DNA of 64,000 nucleotides from Luteimonas rhizosphaerae (lineage in GTDB: Bacteria; Pseudomonadota; Gammaproteobacteria; Xanthomonadales; Xanthomonadaceae), in contig NZ_NRQR01000013.1 in the NCBI RefSeq assembly GCF_002849595.1, forward strand, positions 62,001 through 126,000, written 5' to 3'. The notes below the pieces were generated by a model, which was given only the letters and a program-made list of their open reading frames with translations, did no database searches and was not told the origin of the DNA. Positions 31,201 through 41,068 of the stretch are shown piece after piece. Made by a program: the position numbers and the translations under genes. The stretch's first letter is position 1. Each line of letters starts with the position of its first letter.

Positions 31201-33516
31201 ATGCCGATCCAGTACCCGTTTGCCCGCCCCGCCCTGCTCGCCGCCTCGATCGCCCTGCTCGTGGGCCTGAGCGCGGATGCCGATGCCCAGCGTCGCCGCG
31301 CCGCCGCCCCCAAGGGTCCGCCGCCGGTCACCGCTTGCACGGACCTCTACACCTTCGTCAACAAGGACTGGCTGGACGCGAACGTCGTCGTCGCCGGTCA
31401 GGGCACGCGTTCGGCCTTCGGCGACCTGCAGGCGCTCGCACTGCAGCAGCAGCGCGATCTGCTCAACGCCGCGATGCAGGCGCCGCAGAACAACGTGCAG
31501 ACGCTGCTCGGCGATTTCTGGGCCAGCGGCCTCGACGAAGCCGCGGTCGAAGCGGACGGCGCCCAGCCGATCGCCCCGCTGATCGCACGCATCGACGGCA
31601 TCCGCCGCACCCGTGACGTCGCCCCGGCGATCGCGGCGCTGCACCAGGTCGGCATCCCGGTGCTGTTCAACTTCGGCGCCGAGATCGACCTCGCCGATCT
31701 CGAAGGCCACATCGGCTACTTCACCCAGGGCGGCCTCGGTCTGCCGGACCCGGCGTTCTACACGCGGGGAGATGCCGAGTCCCACGAGATCCGCGCGCAG
31801 TACACCCAGTACGTGCGCAACATGCTCGCGCTGACCGGCACCGCCGAGGACCGACTGGACGCCGAGTCGCAGCTGGTGCTCGACCTCGAGAACCGCATCG
31901 CGGCGATCTCGCGGCCGCTCGCCGACCTGCGCGATCCGCGCACGCAGTACGCGCTGGTCCCGACCGAAGGCCTGGGCAAGCAGTACCGCCGCCTGCAGCT
32001 CGACGAGTTCCTCGCCGCGCAGGGCGTCACCGACACCAACGTATCGCTCGCCAATCCGGAACTGTTCGCGCAGCTCGACGCGCTGGTCAATTCGCTCAAG
32101 CCCGAGCAGTGGAAGGCCTACCTGCGCTTCCATATCGGCAACGCGATGGCGCCGTACCTGGCGAAGAGCTTCCGCGACGCCGAGTTCGAATTCGCCGGTC
32201 GCATCCTGCGCGGCGAAACCGCGCCGCCGACGCGCGAAGCGCTGGTGCTCGGTGCGATCAACCGCGCCGCGGGCCCGATGATGTCGCGTGAGTACGTCGC
32301 CCGGCACCTGCCCGATGCGACCCGCGCGCGCGCCGAGAGCGTCGCCGGCCAGGTCCGCGACGCGCTGGCCCGCGGCATCGACCGCAACGCCTGGATGAGC
32401 GACGCCGCCAAGACCGAAGCCCGCGCCAAGCTGGCCAAGCTGAAGATCGAGATCGGCGCGCCGGTGCAGGACATCGACTACACGGTGCAGCCGATGGGCC
32501 GCGGCAGCTTCGGCGGCAACATGCTGATCGCCGCGACCTGGCGTCATGCGCAGGAGATGCGCCGCATCGGCCAGGCGGGCGCCTCGCGTCGCTGGGACGT
32601 GCTGCCGCAGACGCCGGCGCTGGCCTACGACATCGCGTTGAACCGGCTGATCGTCTCGGCCGCGGTGCTGCAGGCGCCGGTGCTCGACATGAGCGCCGAG
32701 GGCGCCAGCCATTACGGCACCTATGGCGCCCTGGTCGGCCACGAGCTCAGCCGCGCGCTCGACATCAAGGGCAAGGTCGTCGACAGCAGCGAGACCGTCC
32801 GCACCTGGTGGACGCCGGCCGACGACGCCGCGTGGCTGACGGCGACCGACAAGCTGGTTGCGCAGTACAACGCCTATCCCTATCCCGGACTGACGGCGGT
32901 CAACGTCAACGGCGCGCTGACCCGCGACGAGAACGCGGCCGACCTGGCCGGTGTCGAGCTGGCCTGGGACGCGCTGCAGCAGTCGAGCCCGGAGCTGCAG
33001 CAGTCGGGCAAGGAAGCGTTCTACCGCGGCTGGGCCCAGCTGTGGCGCCAGCAGTCGGCGGTCGACACCGCGACCCGCAACGCCGCCACCAGCCTGCAGG
33101 CGCCGGGCATCTGGCGCGTCAACGGCCCGCTGGCGAACCAGCCGGCATTCGCCGAGACGTTCTCCTGCAAGGCCGCCGATGCGATGACGCGGGTCGAGGA
33201 CGACCAGGTCCGCACCGCGCCCGGCTCGAATACGACGACGCCCGCGCAAGCGGGCGTCGTGCGTTGTGGAGGTCGGAGGATGCGCCGGACCCTGCCGGCG
33301 CGTCTGCTCTGCCCTCGCGGCGTGCCGCGAGCAATCTTCGCGTCGCGGTGGACCTACAGCCGGCGCACGTGTCCGCGGCGACGGCGATTGAACGGCGGAC
33401 GCCCGCGCCAGTGCTGGATCAGCAGCCAGCCGAACAGCATGCCGCCCAGGTGCGCGAAGTGGGCCACGCCCGACCGCGTGCCGGTGATGCCGAGCACCAG
33501 CTCGACCAGGCCGTAG
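31201..33516 (+). CDS. M13 peptidase homologue lacking a zinc ligand, with run-on C-terminus
   Basis: The gene encodes a secreted M13-fold protein with a signal peptide ending near ADADAQ. The zinc motif HExxH reads HELSR, with H514 and E515 kept but R518 in place of the second histidine. E577 of ENAAD is retained. Catalysis is therefore doubtful and a pseudo-enzyme is likely. Family similarity ends near 33210 (FSCKAADAMTRVEDDQVR). The frame then continues through a perfect hairpin (33235-33260) and about 160 nt into the antisense strand of the rhomboid gene, giving about 95 unrelated residues. This looks like loss of the original stop. The true product may be about 675 residues. Confidence 0.8.
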   Translation: MPIQYPFARPALLAASIALLVGLSADADAQRRRAAAPKGPPPVTACTDLYTFVNKDWLDANVVVAGQGTRSAFGDLQALALQQQRDLLNAAMQAPQNNVQTLLGDFWASGLDEAAVEADGAQPIAPLIARIDGIRRTRDVAPAIAALHQVGIPVLFNFGAEIDLADLEGHIGYFTQGGLGLPDPAFYTRGDAESHEIRAQYTQYVRNMLALTGTAEDRLDAESQLVLDLENRIAAISRPLADLRDPRTQYALVPTEGLGKQYRRLQLDEFLAAQGVTDTNVSLANPELFAQLDALVNSLKPEQWKAYLRFHIGNAMAPYLAKSFRDAEFEFAGRILRGETAPPTREALVLGAINRAAGPMMSREYVARHLPDATRARAESVAGQVRDALARGIDRNAWMSDAAKTEARAKLAKLKIEIGAPVQDIDYTVQPMGRGSFGGNMLIAATWRHAQEMRRIGQAGASRRWDVLPQTPALAYDIALNRLIVSAAVLQAPVLDMSAEGASHYGTYGALVGHELSRALDIKGKVVDSSETVRTWWTPADDAAWLTATDKLVAQYNAYPYPGLTAVNVNGALTRDENAADLAGVELAWDALQQSSPELQQSGKEAFYRGWAQLWRQQSAVDTATRNAATSLQAPGIWRVNGPLANQPAFAETFSCKAADAMTRVEDDQVRTAPGSNTTTPAQAGVVRCGGRRMRRTLPARLLCPRGVPRAIFASRWTYSRRTCPRRRRLNGGRPRQCWISSQPNSMPPRCAKWATPDRVPVMPSTSSTRP
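33235..33260. terminator. Perfect hairpin inside the run-on end of the second M13 gene
   Basis: An 11-bp stem (33235-33245 and 33250-33260) with the stable tetraloop GCAA lies where a terminator after the M13 gene would be expected. It is now inside an open frame. The T run is weak, so it may rely on hairpin strength. It also lies between convergent genes. Confidence 0.6.
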
Positions 33517-34001
33517 ACGATGACGAAGGTGCGCGCGCGCATCGGGATGGGCGGGAACAGCAGCATGATCCGCTGGTTCGGGAACAGCATCCCGTAGGCC
33601 AGCAGCAGGCCGAACACGCCGCCGGACGCACCGAGCGTCGGATACGGAAATGCGCCCTGCGCCAGCGACCAGGTGACCACGCCCAGCTGGCACAGGCCGG
33701 CGCCGACCACGCACACGCCGTAATACGTCAGGAACCGCTTCGGGCCCCAGGTGTGCTCCAGCTGCGCGCCGAACATGAACAACGCGAGCATGTTGAAGAA
33801 GAGATGCGTCAGGCTGCCGTGCAGGAACCCGTAGGTCACCAGCTGCCACGGCATGAACGACAGGCCGCCCGCATCGCCGCCGCCCAGCGGCCACAGCATG
33901 AAGGGATAGAACGGCGCGTTGTTCAACGCCAGCTGCAGCACGAACACGATGGCGTTCATGACCAGCAGCGCTTTCACGACAGGCGGCAGGTTGGGGAACA
34001 T
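33354..34001 (-). CDS. Rhomboid family intramembrane serine protease
   Basis: Polytopic inner-membrane protease of 215 residues with six predicted helices. The catalytic serine is S126 in GASGG, and the catalytic histidine is H184 in AHLGGMLFG. The conserved loop LTHLFFNMLALFMFG near 75-90 carries the HxxxN motif of the family. All key residues are present, so it should cleave transmembrane substrates, which are unknown. The start ATG at 34001 (MFPNLPP) is chosen because it sits just before the first helix. The longer frame from 34028 adds nine residues. Confidence 0.92.
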   Translation of the reverse strand: MFPNLPPVVKALLVMNAIVFVLQLALNNAPFYPFMLWPLGGGDAGGLSFMPWQLVTYGFLHGSLTHLFFNMLALFMFGAQLEHTWGPKRFLTYYGVCVVGAGLCQLGVVTWSLAQGAFPYPTLGASGGVFGLLLAYGMLFPNQRIMLLFPPIPMRARTFVIVYGLVELVLGITGTRSGVAHFAHLGGMLFGWLLIQHWRGRPPFNRRRRGHVRRL

Positions 34002-34063
34002 CCGGACTCCTCGACAATGCCGCGCCATGATACCGGCCGCGCGCGATGCGATGGCGTCGTCGC

Positions 34064-34432
34064 TCAGGACATTGCGTCCGGACCCCAGACCGCTGCATCG
34101 AGCGCCGTCGCCGCGACCGGCATGCGCACGCGTCCTCGCACGACCTCGACGCCTTCCGCGCGCAGCCGCTGCGTCTGTTCGACGAAGCCCGGCGTGTCCG
34201 CCGCGAATGCGATGCGGCCATCGCTGCGCACGATGCGATGCCAGGGCAGGTCCGGATCGCCATGGTCGCGCAGCACCCGCGCGACCAGCCGTGCGCGTCC
34301 CGGCAGGCCGGCGCGCCGGGCGATATGGCCATAGCCCGCGACGCGACCGACCGGCACCGCGCGGATCGCCGCGAGGATGCGGGCCCGGGAGGCGGCGTAT
34401 CCGCTGTCGGCGTCCGACGTGTTCACTGCCAT
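34064..34432 (-). CDS. Alkyltransferase-like protein (ATL) with Trp in place of the acceptor Cys
   Basis: A 122-residue protein with the DNA-binding fold of O6-alkylguanine-DNA alkyltransferase. The usual acceptor motif PCHR reads PWHR (in LPWHRIV), so it cannot take up the alkyl group. In characterised ATL proteins this form binds O6-alkylguanine, flips the base and hands the lesion to nucleotide excision repair. The helix-turn-helix region with VAGYGHIARRAGLPGRARLVARVL is intact. The ATG at 34432 is used, because upstream codons in the frame encode low-complexity sequence. Confidence 0.9.
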   Translation of the reverse strand: MAVNTSDADSGYAASRARILAAIRAVPVGRVAGYGHIARRAGLPGRARLVARVLRDHGDPDLPWHRIVRSDGRIAFAADTPGFVEQTQRLRAEGVEVVRGRVRMPVAATALDAAVWGPDAMS

Positions 34433-34731
34433 GCGTGGTGCGCGCTCGGACCCGGCGTGGCGGGACGCGTAGCGTGCGGAAGCCGTCCGATGCCGGGGAG
34501 CACCAAGCCGCCGACGCATCCGCCCTGCACCCACGGCAGCAACACCGAAGACGTGCCGCCGAGGTGCGGCCGCGTGGTGGACGGCGCGACAGGGCGGGCC
34601 GGTCCGATCGCGTGCGGGACCGGCCTGCATTTCGGGTCGAACGTCGTCAGGCCGGATCGGGGCACGGGCACGTCCTCCTGCAGGTGGCCGAGGACTCTAG
34701 CAAACGGCCGACGGATGTCGGCCTCCGCCGA
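34433..34731. other. Noncoding gap between ATL and pit genes
   Basis: About 300 nt upstream of the ATL gene and downstream of the broken pit gene. I see no convincing gene, terminator or promoter here. A short Pro-rich open frame on the minus strand has no protein-like character. Confidence 0.4.
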
Positions 34732-35842
34732 TCAGACCCAGCCGACGCTGTGCAGCAGCCGGAACAGGCCGTAGGCGATGCCGCCGGACATCGGGATCGT
34801 CAGGATCCACGCCCAGATCATCTTGTTGACGACCGTCCACTTGATCGCGTTGAGGCGCTTGGCCGTGCCCACGCCCATGATCGCCGCGGAGATGTTGTGG
34901 GTCGTCGAGACCGGAATGCCCAGCGACGACGCGCCCAGGATCACCGAGGCGGCGCTGGTCTCGGCCGCGAAGCCGTGGATCGGGTGCAGCTTGACCAGCT
35001 TGTGGCCCAGCGTCTTGATGATCCGCCAGCCGCCGGCTGCGGTGCCCGCCGCCATGACCAGCGCGCAGGTGATCTTGATCCACAGGTCGATGTCGCCCTC
35101 GGCCAGCGCGGCGTCGGAGGGATGCAGGAATGCCAGCCAGGCCGGCAGGTCGTCGAGCGTGCCGACGCTCTGCGCGCTGACCAGGGTCAGCGCGACGATG
35201 CCCATCGTCTTCGTGGGCGAAGCCCATGCCGGCCGCCGAGACGATCTGGCTCTTGCCGAAGAACGCGTTGACCCACCGCGGCCGCGCGATCCGCGCGAGC
35301 ACGCCGCCGCTGCGCGCCATCATCGAGATCGCGAAGAACAGCACGCCCATCATCAGGAAGCCGGCCGCGAACCCGAGCACCGGGGAACTCACCATCGGCA
35401 CGATGACCTTCCACAGCACGCCGGCGCTGTGCCAGAACGGCTCGGCCGGCTCGGACCAGATGACGACACCGACATTGTTGTTCGCCGCGGCGAAGGCGGC
35501 GCCGATCAGCCCGCCGATCAGCGCGTGCGACGACGACGACGGCAGGCCCCACCACCAGGTGATCAGGTTCCAGACGATGCCGCCCAGCAGCGCGCAGAGG
35601 ATCAGCTGCGAGCCGACGTCGACGACGCCCGCGTCGATGAGCCCCGACGAGATGGTCTTCGCGACCGCGGTGCCCATCAGCGCGCCGATCAGGTTCATCG
35701 ACGCGGCCAGGCCGACGGCCTGCATCGGCGACAGCACCTTGGTGGCGACGACGGTCGCGATGGAGTTGGCGGTGTCGTGGAAGCCGTTGATGTACTCGAA
35801 CACCAGCGCGGTCGCGACCACGATCAGCACGAGGGTCAGCAT
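34732..35842 (-). pseudogene. pit: Low-affinity inorganic phosphate transporter Pit, disrupted by a 17-nt deletion
   Basis: Sodium- or proton-coupled phosphate permease of the PiT family. The N-terminal half (start 35842, ribosome site GGGGAGG) is normal, with the signature EYINGFHDTANSIATVV near residue 16. It reads correctly to MGFAH near 35213, where the family has GFAHGxNDAQKTMG. Only one base separates CAC (His) from the AAG of KTMG where 18 are expected, so 17 nt are missing. The rest (MGIVALTLVSAQSVGTL to LLHSVGWV, stop at 34732) continues in another frame. The second ND-containing signature, which forms the transport site, is lost. The gene is cotranscribed with the upstream DUF47 gene. 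Confidence 0.88.
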
Positions 35843-35945
35843 GGCGCGGCCTCCCCGCGCGGACGCGGACCGGAGACGGCGCGCGACGGCATCGCGGACG
35901 GCGAAGCGGACTGGATACGCATGGTCTGGCAGGTCCCGGGGCGGC

Positions 35946-36572
35946 TCAGGAGTTCTTCAGCACGATCTCATAGGCCACCACGCCGGCTTCGCGGCAGCGG
36001 TCGATGGCCTTCTCGAGGATTTCGAAGAATTCCTTGAGCAGGAACATCTGCAGCGGATCGAGCTTGCCCGAGTAGATGTCTCGGTACAGCTCGAGCATCA
36101 GCCGGTCGGCCTCGTTCTCCAGCGCGCGCAGTTCGTCGTTGAGCGCCTTCATCGGCTCGAGTTTCATGCTGCGCAGGGTCTTGACCATCTTCACGACGAC
36201 GGCCGACGCCTGTTCCAGCATCGCCGCGCGCGGGGCGAAGTCGATGTGCTCGAGGTGCATCGTCGCCAGCGAGTAGCGGTCGGCGAACTTCTCGATCTGC
36301 TTGGGGATCTTGTACAGCGCCGAGCCCAGCGCCTCGATGTCCTCGCGCTCGATCGGCGTGATGAAGCTGTCGACCAGGGCCTGGCTGATCTTCTCCGAGA
36401 TCTCGCGCTCGCGGTGGCGGGCCAGCTTGAAGGCGTCGAGCGCCGGCTGCCGGTCGGCCTCGCGCAGCATTGCGTGCAGCGCCCGGGCGCTGTCGTGCGC
36501 GGCGATCGCGGCCTCCTCCAGCAGGGTGTAGAACTGGTTGCCTTGACCGAACATCGTCTGCAGGGAAAACAT
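35946..36572 (-). CDS. DUF47/PhoU-like phosphate transport regulator
   Basis: An all-helical cytoplasmic protein of 208 residues belonging to the DUF47 (TIGR00153) family, distant from PhoU. The family is nearly always encoded beside PiT transporters, as here, and is thought to modulate their activity. Typical features are the opening GQGNQFYTLLEEAA and the acidic metal-binding-type patches around HREREISEKIS and ENEADRLMLELY. It lies 103 nt upstream of pit on the same strand. A strong Pho box is found 59 nt before its start, so PhoB activation under phosphate limitation is expected. Confidence 0.9.
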   Translation of the reverse strand: MFSLQTMFGQGNQFYTLLEEAAIAAHDSARALHAMLREADRQPALDAFKLARHREREISEKISQALVDSFITPIEREDIEALGSALYKIPKQIEKFADRYSLATMHLEHIDFAPRAAMLEQASAVVVKMVKTLRSMKLEPMKALNDELRALENEADRLMLELYRDIYSGKLDPLQMFLLKEFFEILEKAIDRCREAGVVAYEIVLKNS

Positions 36573-36630
36573 GACGCCGCCTTGGATTCTGGTCGCCAGC
36601 GGAGGGCTGGCGCTTGGACAGGCGCGGATT

Positions 36631-36648
36631 ATGACGGTTTGATGACAG
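36631..36648 (-). promoter_or_regulatory. Pho box upstream of the DUF47-pit operon
   Basis: On the minus strand the sequence reads CTGTCAT, CAAA, CCGTCAT (36648 to 36631). These are two 7-bp direct repeats with the canonical 4-nt AT-rich spacer, differing from the E. coli PhoB consensus at one base in the second repeat. It lies 59 nt before the start codon at 36572, the right position for PhoB-dependent activation. Confidence 0.8.
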
Positions 36649-36690
36649 TTCGGGCCAGCCCGGCCCCGTGGCGTCGTCTCGACGGCCCCC

Positions 36691-36699
36691 TGCTATAGT
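36691..36699 (+). promoter_or_regulatory. Candidate extended -10 promoter of the CorC-like gene
   Basis: TGCTATAGT is a strong extended -10 (TGn plus TATAGT) with no clear -35. It lies 138 nt before the chosen ATG at 36838, giving a fairly long leader. Confidence 0.45.
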
Positions 36700-36837
36700 C
36701 CCCGCCGCGCCCCAATGCGCTGCCGATCCCCCGATGGACGACGACTCTAGACCGCCCCCCGGCCCGCGTGATGTTCCCGCGGCCGCTCGCTTCCCCCTCC
36801 TGACGATGCAGGCGCCCGCCGCTTGCGTGGTGCACTG

Positions 36838-38134
36838 ATGTTCGAATTCCTGGTCGTTCTCCTCCTGATCGCCTGCAACGCGTTCTTCGCGATGTCGGAA
36901 ATGTCGGTCGTGACCTCGCGCAAGCCGCGGCTCAAGCAGCAGGCGCAGACCAGCGCCAGCGCGCGCCGGGCGCTCGAGCTGGCCGAGCATCCGGAACGGT
37001 TCCTGTCGACCGTGCAGGTCGGCATCACCCTGGTCGGCATCCTGACCGGCATGTTCGGCGGCGACGCGATCGGCGCGCTGATCGGCCGCTGGCTGGTCGA
37101 GCACCTGCCGATCCTCGGCACCTACGCGATGACCGTCGGCCTGGTGCTCGCGGTCGGCATGATCACCTTCCTGACCATCGTGCTGGGCGAGTTGCTGCCC
37201 AAGCGCCTGGCGCTGCTGGCGCCGGAGAAGGTGGCCAGCGCGATCGCGCTGCCGATGCAGATCCTGTCGCGGGTCGCGACCCCGGTGGTCACGCTGCTGA
37301 GCAGCAGCACGCGAGGCCTGCTGCGGCTGCTGCGCCTGCACCGGACCGAGGCCTCGCAGGTCACCGAAGAAGAGATCCGCATGCTCGTCAGCGAAAGCCA
37401 CGAGCAGGGTGTCATCGACGCCGACGAGCGCAACATGATGAACCGCGTGCTGACGCTCGGCGATCGCGACGCGGAAAGCCTGATGACGCCGCGCAAGCGC
37501 ATCGCCTGGCTCGACAGCGCGGCCAGTTTCGAGGACAACCTCGCCGACATGCGCGAGACGCCGTATTCGCGCTATCCGGTCTATCGCGGCAGCGATGCCG
37601 ACGTCGTCGGCGTGCTCGAGATCAAGTCGCTGATCGACCGCCTCGAGGAACGCGAGTTCGACCTGTTCAAGTATCTGCGCGAGCCGCTGTTCGTGTCCGA
37701 GTCGACGCCGGCGATGAAGCTGCTGGAGATCCTGCGCGAGGCGCAGCAGTCGCTGGCGCTGGTGGTCGACGAATACGGCGACATCACCGGCATGGTCACG
37801 CTCAACGACGTCATGGAAGCGGTCATCGGCCGCACCCAGAGCAGCGGTGCGGATTCGACGCCGCTGGTGGTCATGCGCGAGGACGGCTCCATGCTGATCG
37901 ACGGCAGCCTGACCACCGACAACCTGCGCGAGCTGATCGGTGGCGGCCCGCTGCCCGGCGAGGACGAGCATTTCTTCCACACGGCCGCCGGCATGACCAT
38001 CGCCACGTTCGGCCGCATTCCGAACGTCGCCGAACACTTCGACTGGAACGGCTGGCGGATCGAGATCGTCGATCTGGATGGACCCCGCGTCGACAAGCTG
38101 CTGCTGCAGCGGCTTGCGAGCGACGAGGTCGCCG

Positions 38135-38148
<14 letters not shown>
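36838..38148 (+). CDS. CorC/HlyC-type DUF21-CBS membrane protein
   Basis: Inner-membrane protein of 436 residues of the UPF0053 group, linked in other bacteria to magnesium or cobalt efflux. The DUF21 domain covers about 1-190 with four hydrophobic segments and the typical FAMSEMSVVTSRKPRL near 16-31. A CBS pair follows at about 205-330 (MTPRKRIAWLD, VVDEYGDITGMVTLNDVMEA). The C-terminal CorC_HlyC domain is at about 345-430. The ATG at 36838 is chosen. A TTG 15 nt upstream is a possible alternative. The end overlaps the next gene by 14 nt, so the two are coupled. Confidence 0.92.
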
Positions 38149-38782
<634 letters not shown>

Positions 38783-38935
38783 ACGCGCGGTACCGGGATA
38801 CGTGGGACGACCCGCGGCGACGTTGATCGGGCGTTTGCTGAAGACGCGATGCGTGCGGGATGCATCCGGGCACCCTCGCGCGCGCGCCGTCACCCGCCTG
38901 CACGGCATGCCGTGCCGACCGACCGGGCCTCGCGC

Positions 38936-41068
38936 TCACTCCAGCAGGGCGCGGAATTCCTCGGCCCGCATCGGATACCCGAGCCAGTAGCCCTGGGCGA
39001 GATCGCAGCCGCGATCGCGCAGCACGTTGAACTGCCCTTCCTTCTCGACGCCTTCGGCGACGACGGTGATGCCGAGCGAATGCGCCATCGAGATGACGGC
39101 CGTCGTCAGCGCCAGGTCGTCGGGGTCGCGCAACAGGTCGGCGACGAAGCTGCGATCGATCTTGACGCCATCGACCGGCACCCGCCGCAGATGGCTCAGA
39201 CCCGAGAAACCGGTCCCGAAATCGTCGAGCCAGACCTTGACGCCGAGCCGGCGCAGCGTCGTCAGCAGCTGGCCGATGCGCGCCTCGTCGCCGATGATCG
39301 CGGTCTCGGTGAGCTCGATGTGCAGATGGCGCGGATCCAGCGCGCAATCGCGCAGCGCCGCTTCGACATCGTTCGCGAACTCGCCGCTGCGCAGCTGGCG
39401 CGGCGAGACGTTGACCGACACGAACAGGTCGGCCGCGTCCGGCACCGCCTGCTGCCAGGCACGCGCCTGGACGCAGGCGGCACGCAGCACCAGGGGGCCG
39501 ATGACGTCGATCAGGCCGCTCTGCTCGGCGACGTCGATGAACACCGCCGGCGACACCGCGCCCAGCTCCGGGTGCTGCCAGCGCAGCAGGGCCTCGACGC
39601 CGACCAGCACGTTGTCCTCCATCCGGTACACCGGCTGGTAGACCAGGCTCAGTTCGTCGCGATCCCAGGCCCCGCGCAGTTCCTGCTCCAGGCGGACCCG
39701 GCGCTCGACCGCCTGGTTCATCTCCAGGCTGTAGAACCGGTAGCCGTTCTTGCCCGACTGCTTGGCCTGGTACATGGCGATGTCGCCGTTGCGCAGCAGC
39801 ATCGCCGTCGTGGCCGCGTCGTCGGGAAACACGGTGACGCCGATCGAGATGCCGAGGAAGACCTGGCGTCCCTGCACGTCGATGGGCTGGGCGACGATCT
39901 CGACGAGTCGCGCCGCGAGCCGGCCCGCGCTCTCGGCCAGGGTCTCGTCGGCGTCGCCGTCCTGCTGGAGCAGGACCACGAACTCGTCGCCGCCGAAGCG
40001 CGCGACCATCGCGTCGTCGACGCCGTGCGCATCCACGGCGTCGCGGATGCGCGCGGCGAACTGCACCAGCGCTTCGTCGCCGACGTCGTGTCCGAGGGTG
40101 TCGTTGACGCGCTTGAAGTCGTCGATGTCGGCGAACAGCAGCGCGACGCGGCCGGGCCCTCCCTGCAGCGCAGGCAGACGCTGGTCGAGACTCTCGCGCA
40201 GCGCCAGCCGGTTGGCGAGGCCGGTCAGCGTGTCGGTATAGGCCATGCGGCGGATGTCGCGGTCGTGACGCGCGATGCTGTCGCGCATGCGGTCGAAGGC
40301 CCGCATCAGGTCGCCGATCTCGTCGCGGCGGCCGTCGGCCGGCAGGCGCGCGGCATAGTCGCCCGCTTCGATCTGCTGCGCCGCTGCGGCCAGTTGCCGG
40401 ACCGGACGCACCAGCCGGCGCTGCAGCACCAGCGCGACCACCGCGCCGAGCGTGACCAGGGTCAGCAGCAACAGGCCGATGACCGTCAGGTGGCGCAGGC
40501 GGATCCGGTCCAGCTGCGCCTGCATCGCCGCGACGACGCCCCGCTCGTCCGCGCGTGCGGTCGCCAGCGAGTAGCCGATGCGCACGCCGCCGAGGCGCTG
40601 GTCGCCCATCAGGATCGGCGCGGCGATGTCGAACAGGTCCTCGTCGCGCTGCACGTGCAAGCCGAGCGCGGCGACCGCCTCGCGCGAGAAGGCGTCGTCC
40701 ATCGGTTGCCCGTAGACGGCGATCTCGCGCGTGCCGTCGTGCAGGATGCGCCCGTCCGCGTCGTAGACCAGCACGTAGCTGACGTCGGGCTGGCGCAGCA
40801 CGTTGCGGATCGTGGTGCCGATCGCCTCGAGGTCGAAGTAGTACACCGGGTTCACCAGGGCCTCGGCGACCTGCTCCGAGATCGCCTTGCCGCGCGACAG
40901 CAGCCGCTGCGACGCCAGCGTGTGCATCGACTCCTGACTCAGCGCGAGGATCGCCCGCTGGGTGCGGTTCTGCTGGTGCAGCACCAGGCCGATCGCCACG
41001 ACGGCGAGCAGCAGCGTGACGCCGCTGAGGGCGAGGAAGGTCCGCTGCAGGCCACCCTCGCGCGTCAT
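38936..41068 (-). CDS. Membrane HAMP-GGDEF-EAL protein (cyclic di-GMP synthase/phosphodiesterase)
   Basis: A 710-residue bifunctional-type protein. It has an N-terminal helix (about 10-30), a periplasmic sensor (about 35-190), a second helix (about 195-220), a HAMP linker, GGDEF with an intact FGGDEF motif near 358-363, and an EAL domain from about 450 with EALLRW near 489, the DDFGTG loop and the EGVE end motif. All catalytic signatures look intact, so both synthesis and breakdown are possible, with the net output unknown. Its ATG overlaps the stop of the upstream PhnD-like gene by 4 nt (ATGA). The two are therefore one operon and probably one signalling unit. Confidence 0.93.
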   Translation of the reverse strand: MTREGGLQRTFLALSGVTLLLAVVAIGLVLHQQNRTQRAILALSQESMHTLASQRLLSRGKAISEQVAEALVNPVYYFDLEAIGTTIRNVLRQPDVSYVLVYDADGRILHDGTREIAVYGQPMDDAFSREAVAALGLHVQRDEDLFDIAAPILMGDQRLGGVRIGYSLATARADERGVVAAMQAQLDRIRLRHLTVIGLLLLTLVTLGAVVALVLQRRLVRPVRQLAAAAQQIEAGDYAARLPADGRRDEIGDLMRAFDRMRDSIARHDRDIRRMAYTDTLTGLANRLALRESLDQRLPALQGGPGRVALLFADIDDFKRVNDTLGHDVGDEALVQFAARIRDAVDAHGVDDAMVARFGGDEFVVLLQQDGDADETLAESAGRLAARLVEIVAQPIDVQGRQVFLGISIGVTVFPDDAATTAMLLRNGDIAMYQAKQSGKNGYRFYSLEMNQAVERRVRLEQELRGAWDRDELSLVYQPVYRMEDNVLVGVEALLRWQHPELGAVSPAVFIDVAEQSGLIDVIGPLVLRAACVQARAWQQAVPDAADLFVSVNVSPRQLRSGEFANDVEAALRDCALDPRHLHIELTETAIIGDEARIGQLLTTLRRLGVKVWLDDFGTGFSGLSHLRRVPVDGVKIDRSFVADLLRDPDDLALTTAVISMAHSLGITVVAEGVEKEGQFNVLRDRGCDLAQGYWLGYPMRAEEFRALLE

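Noticed and set aside
34423..34671. An 82-codon Pro-rich open frame upstream of the ATL gene
   Set aside because: Composition is typical of noncoding GC-rich DNA, and it overlaps the ATL start.
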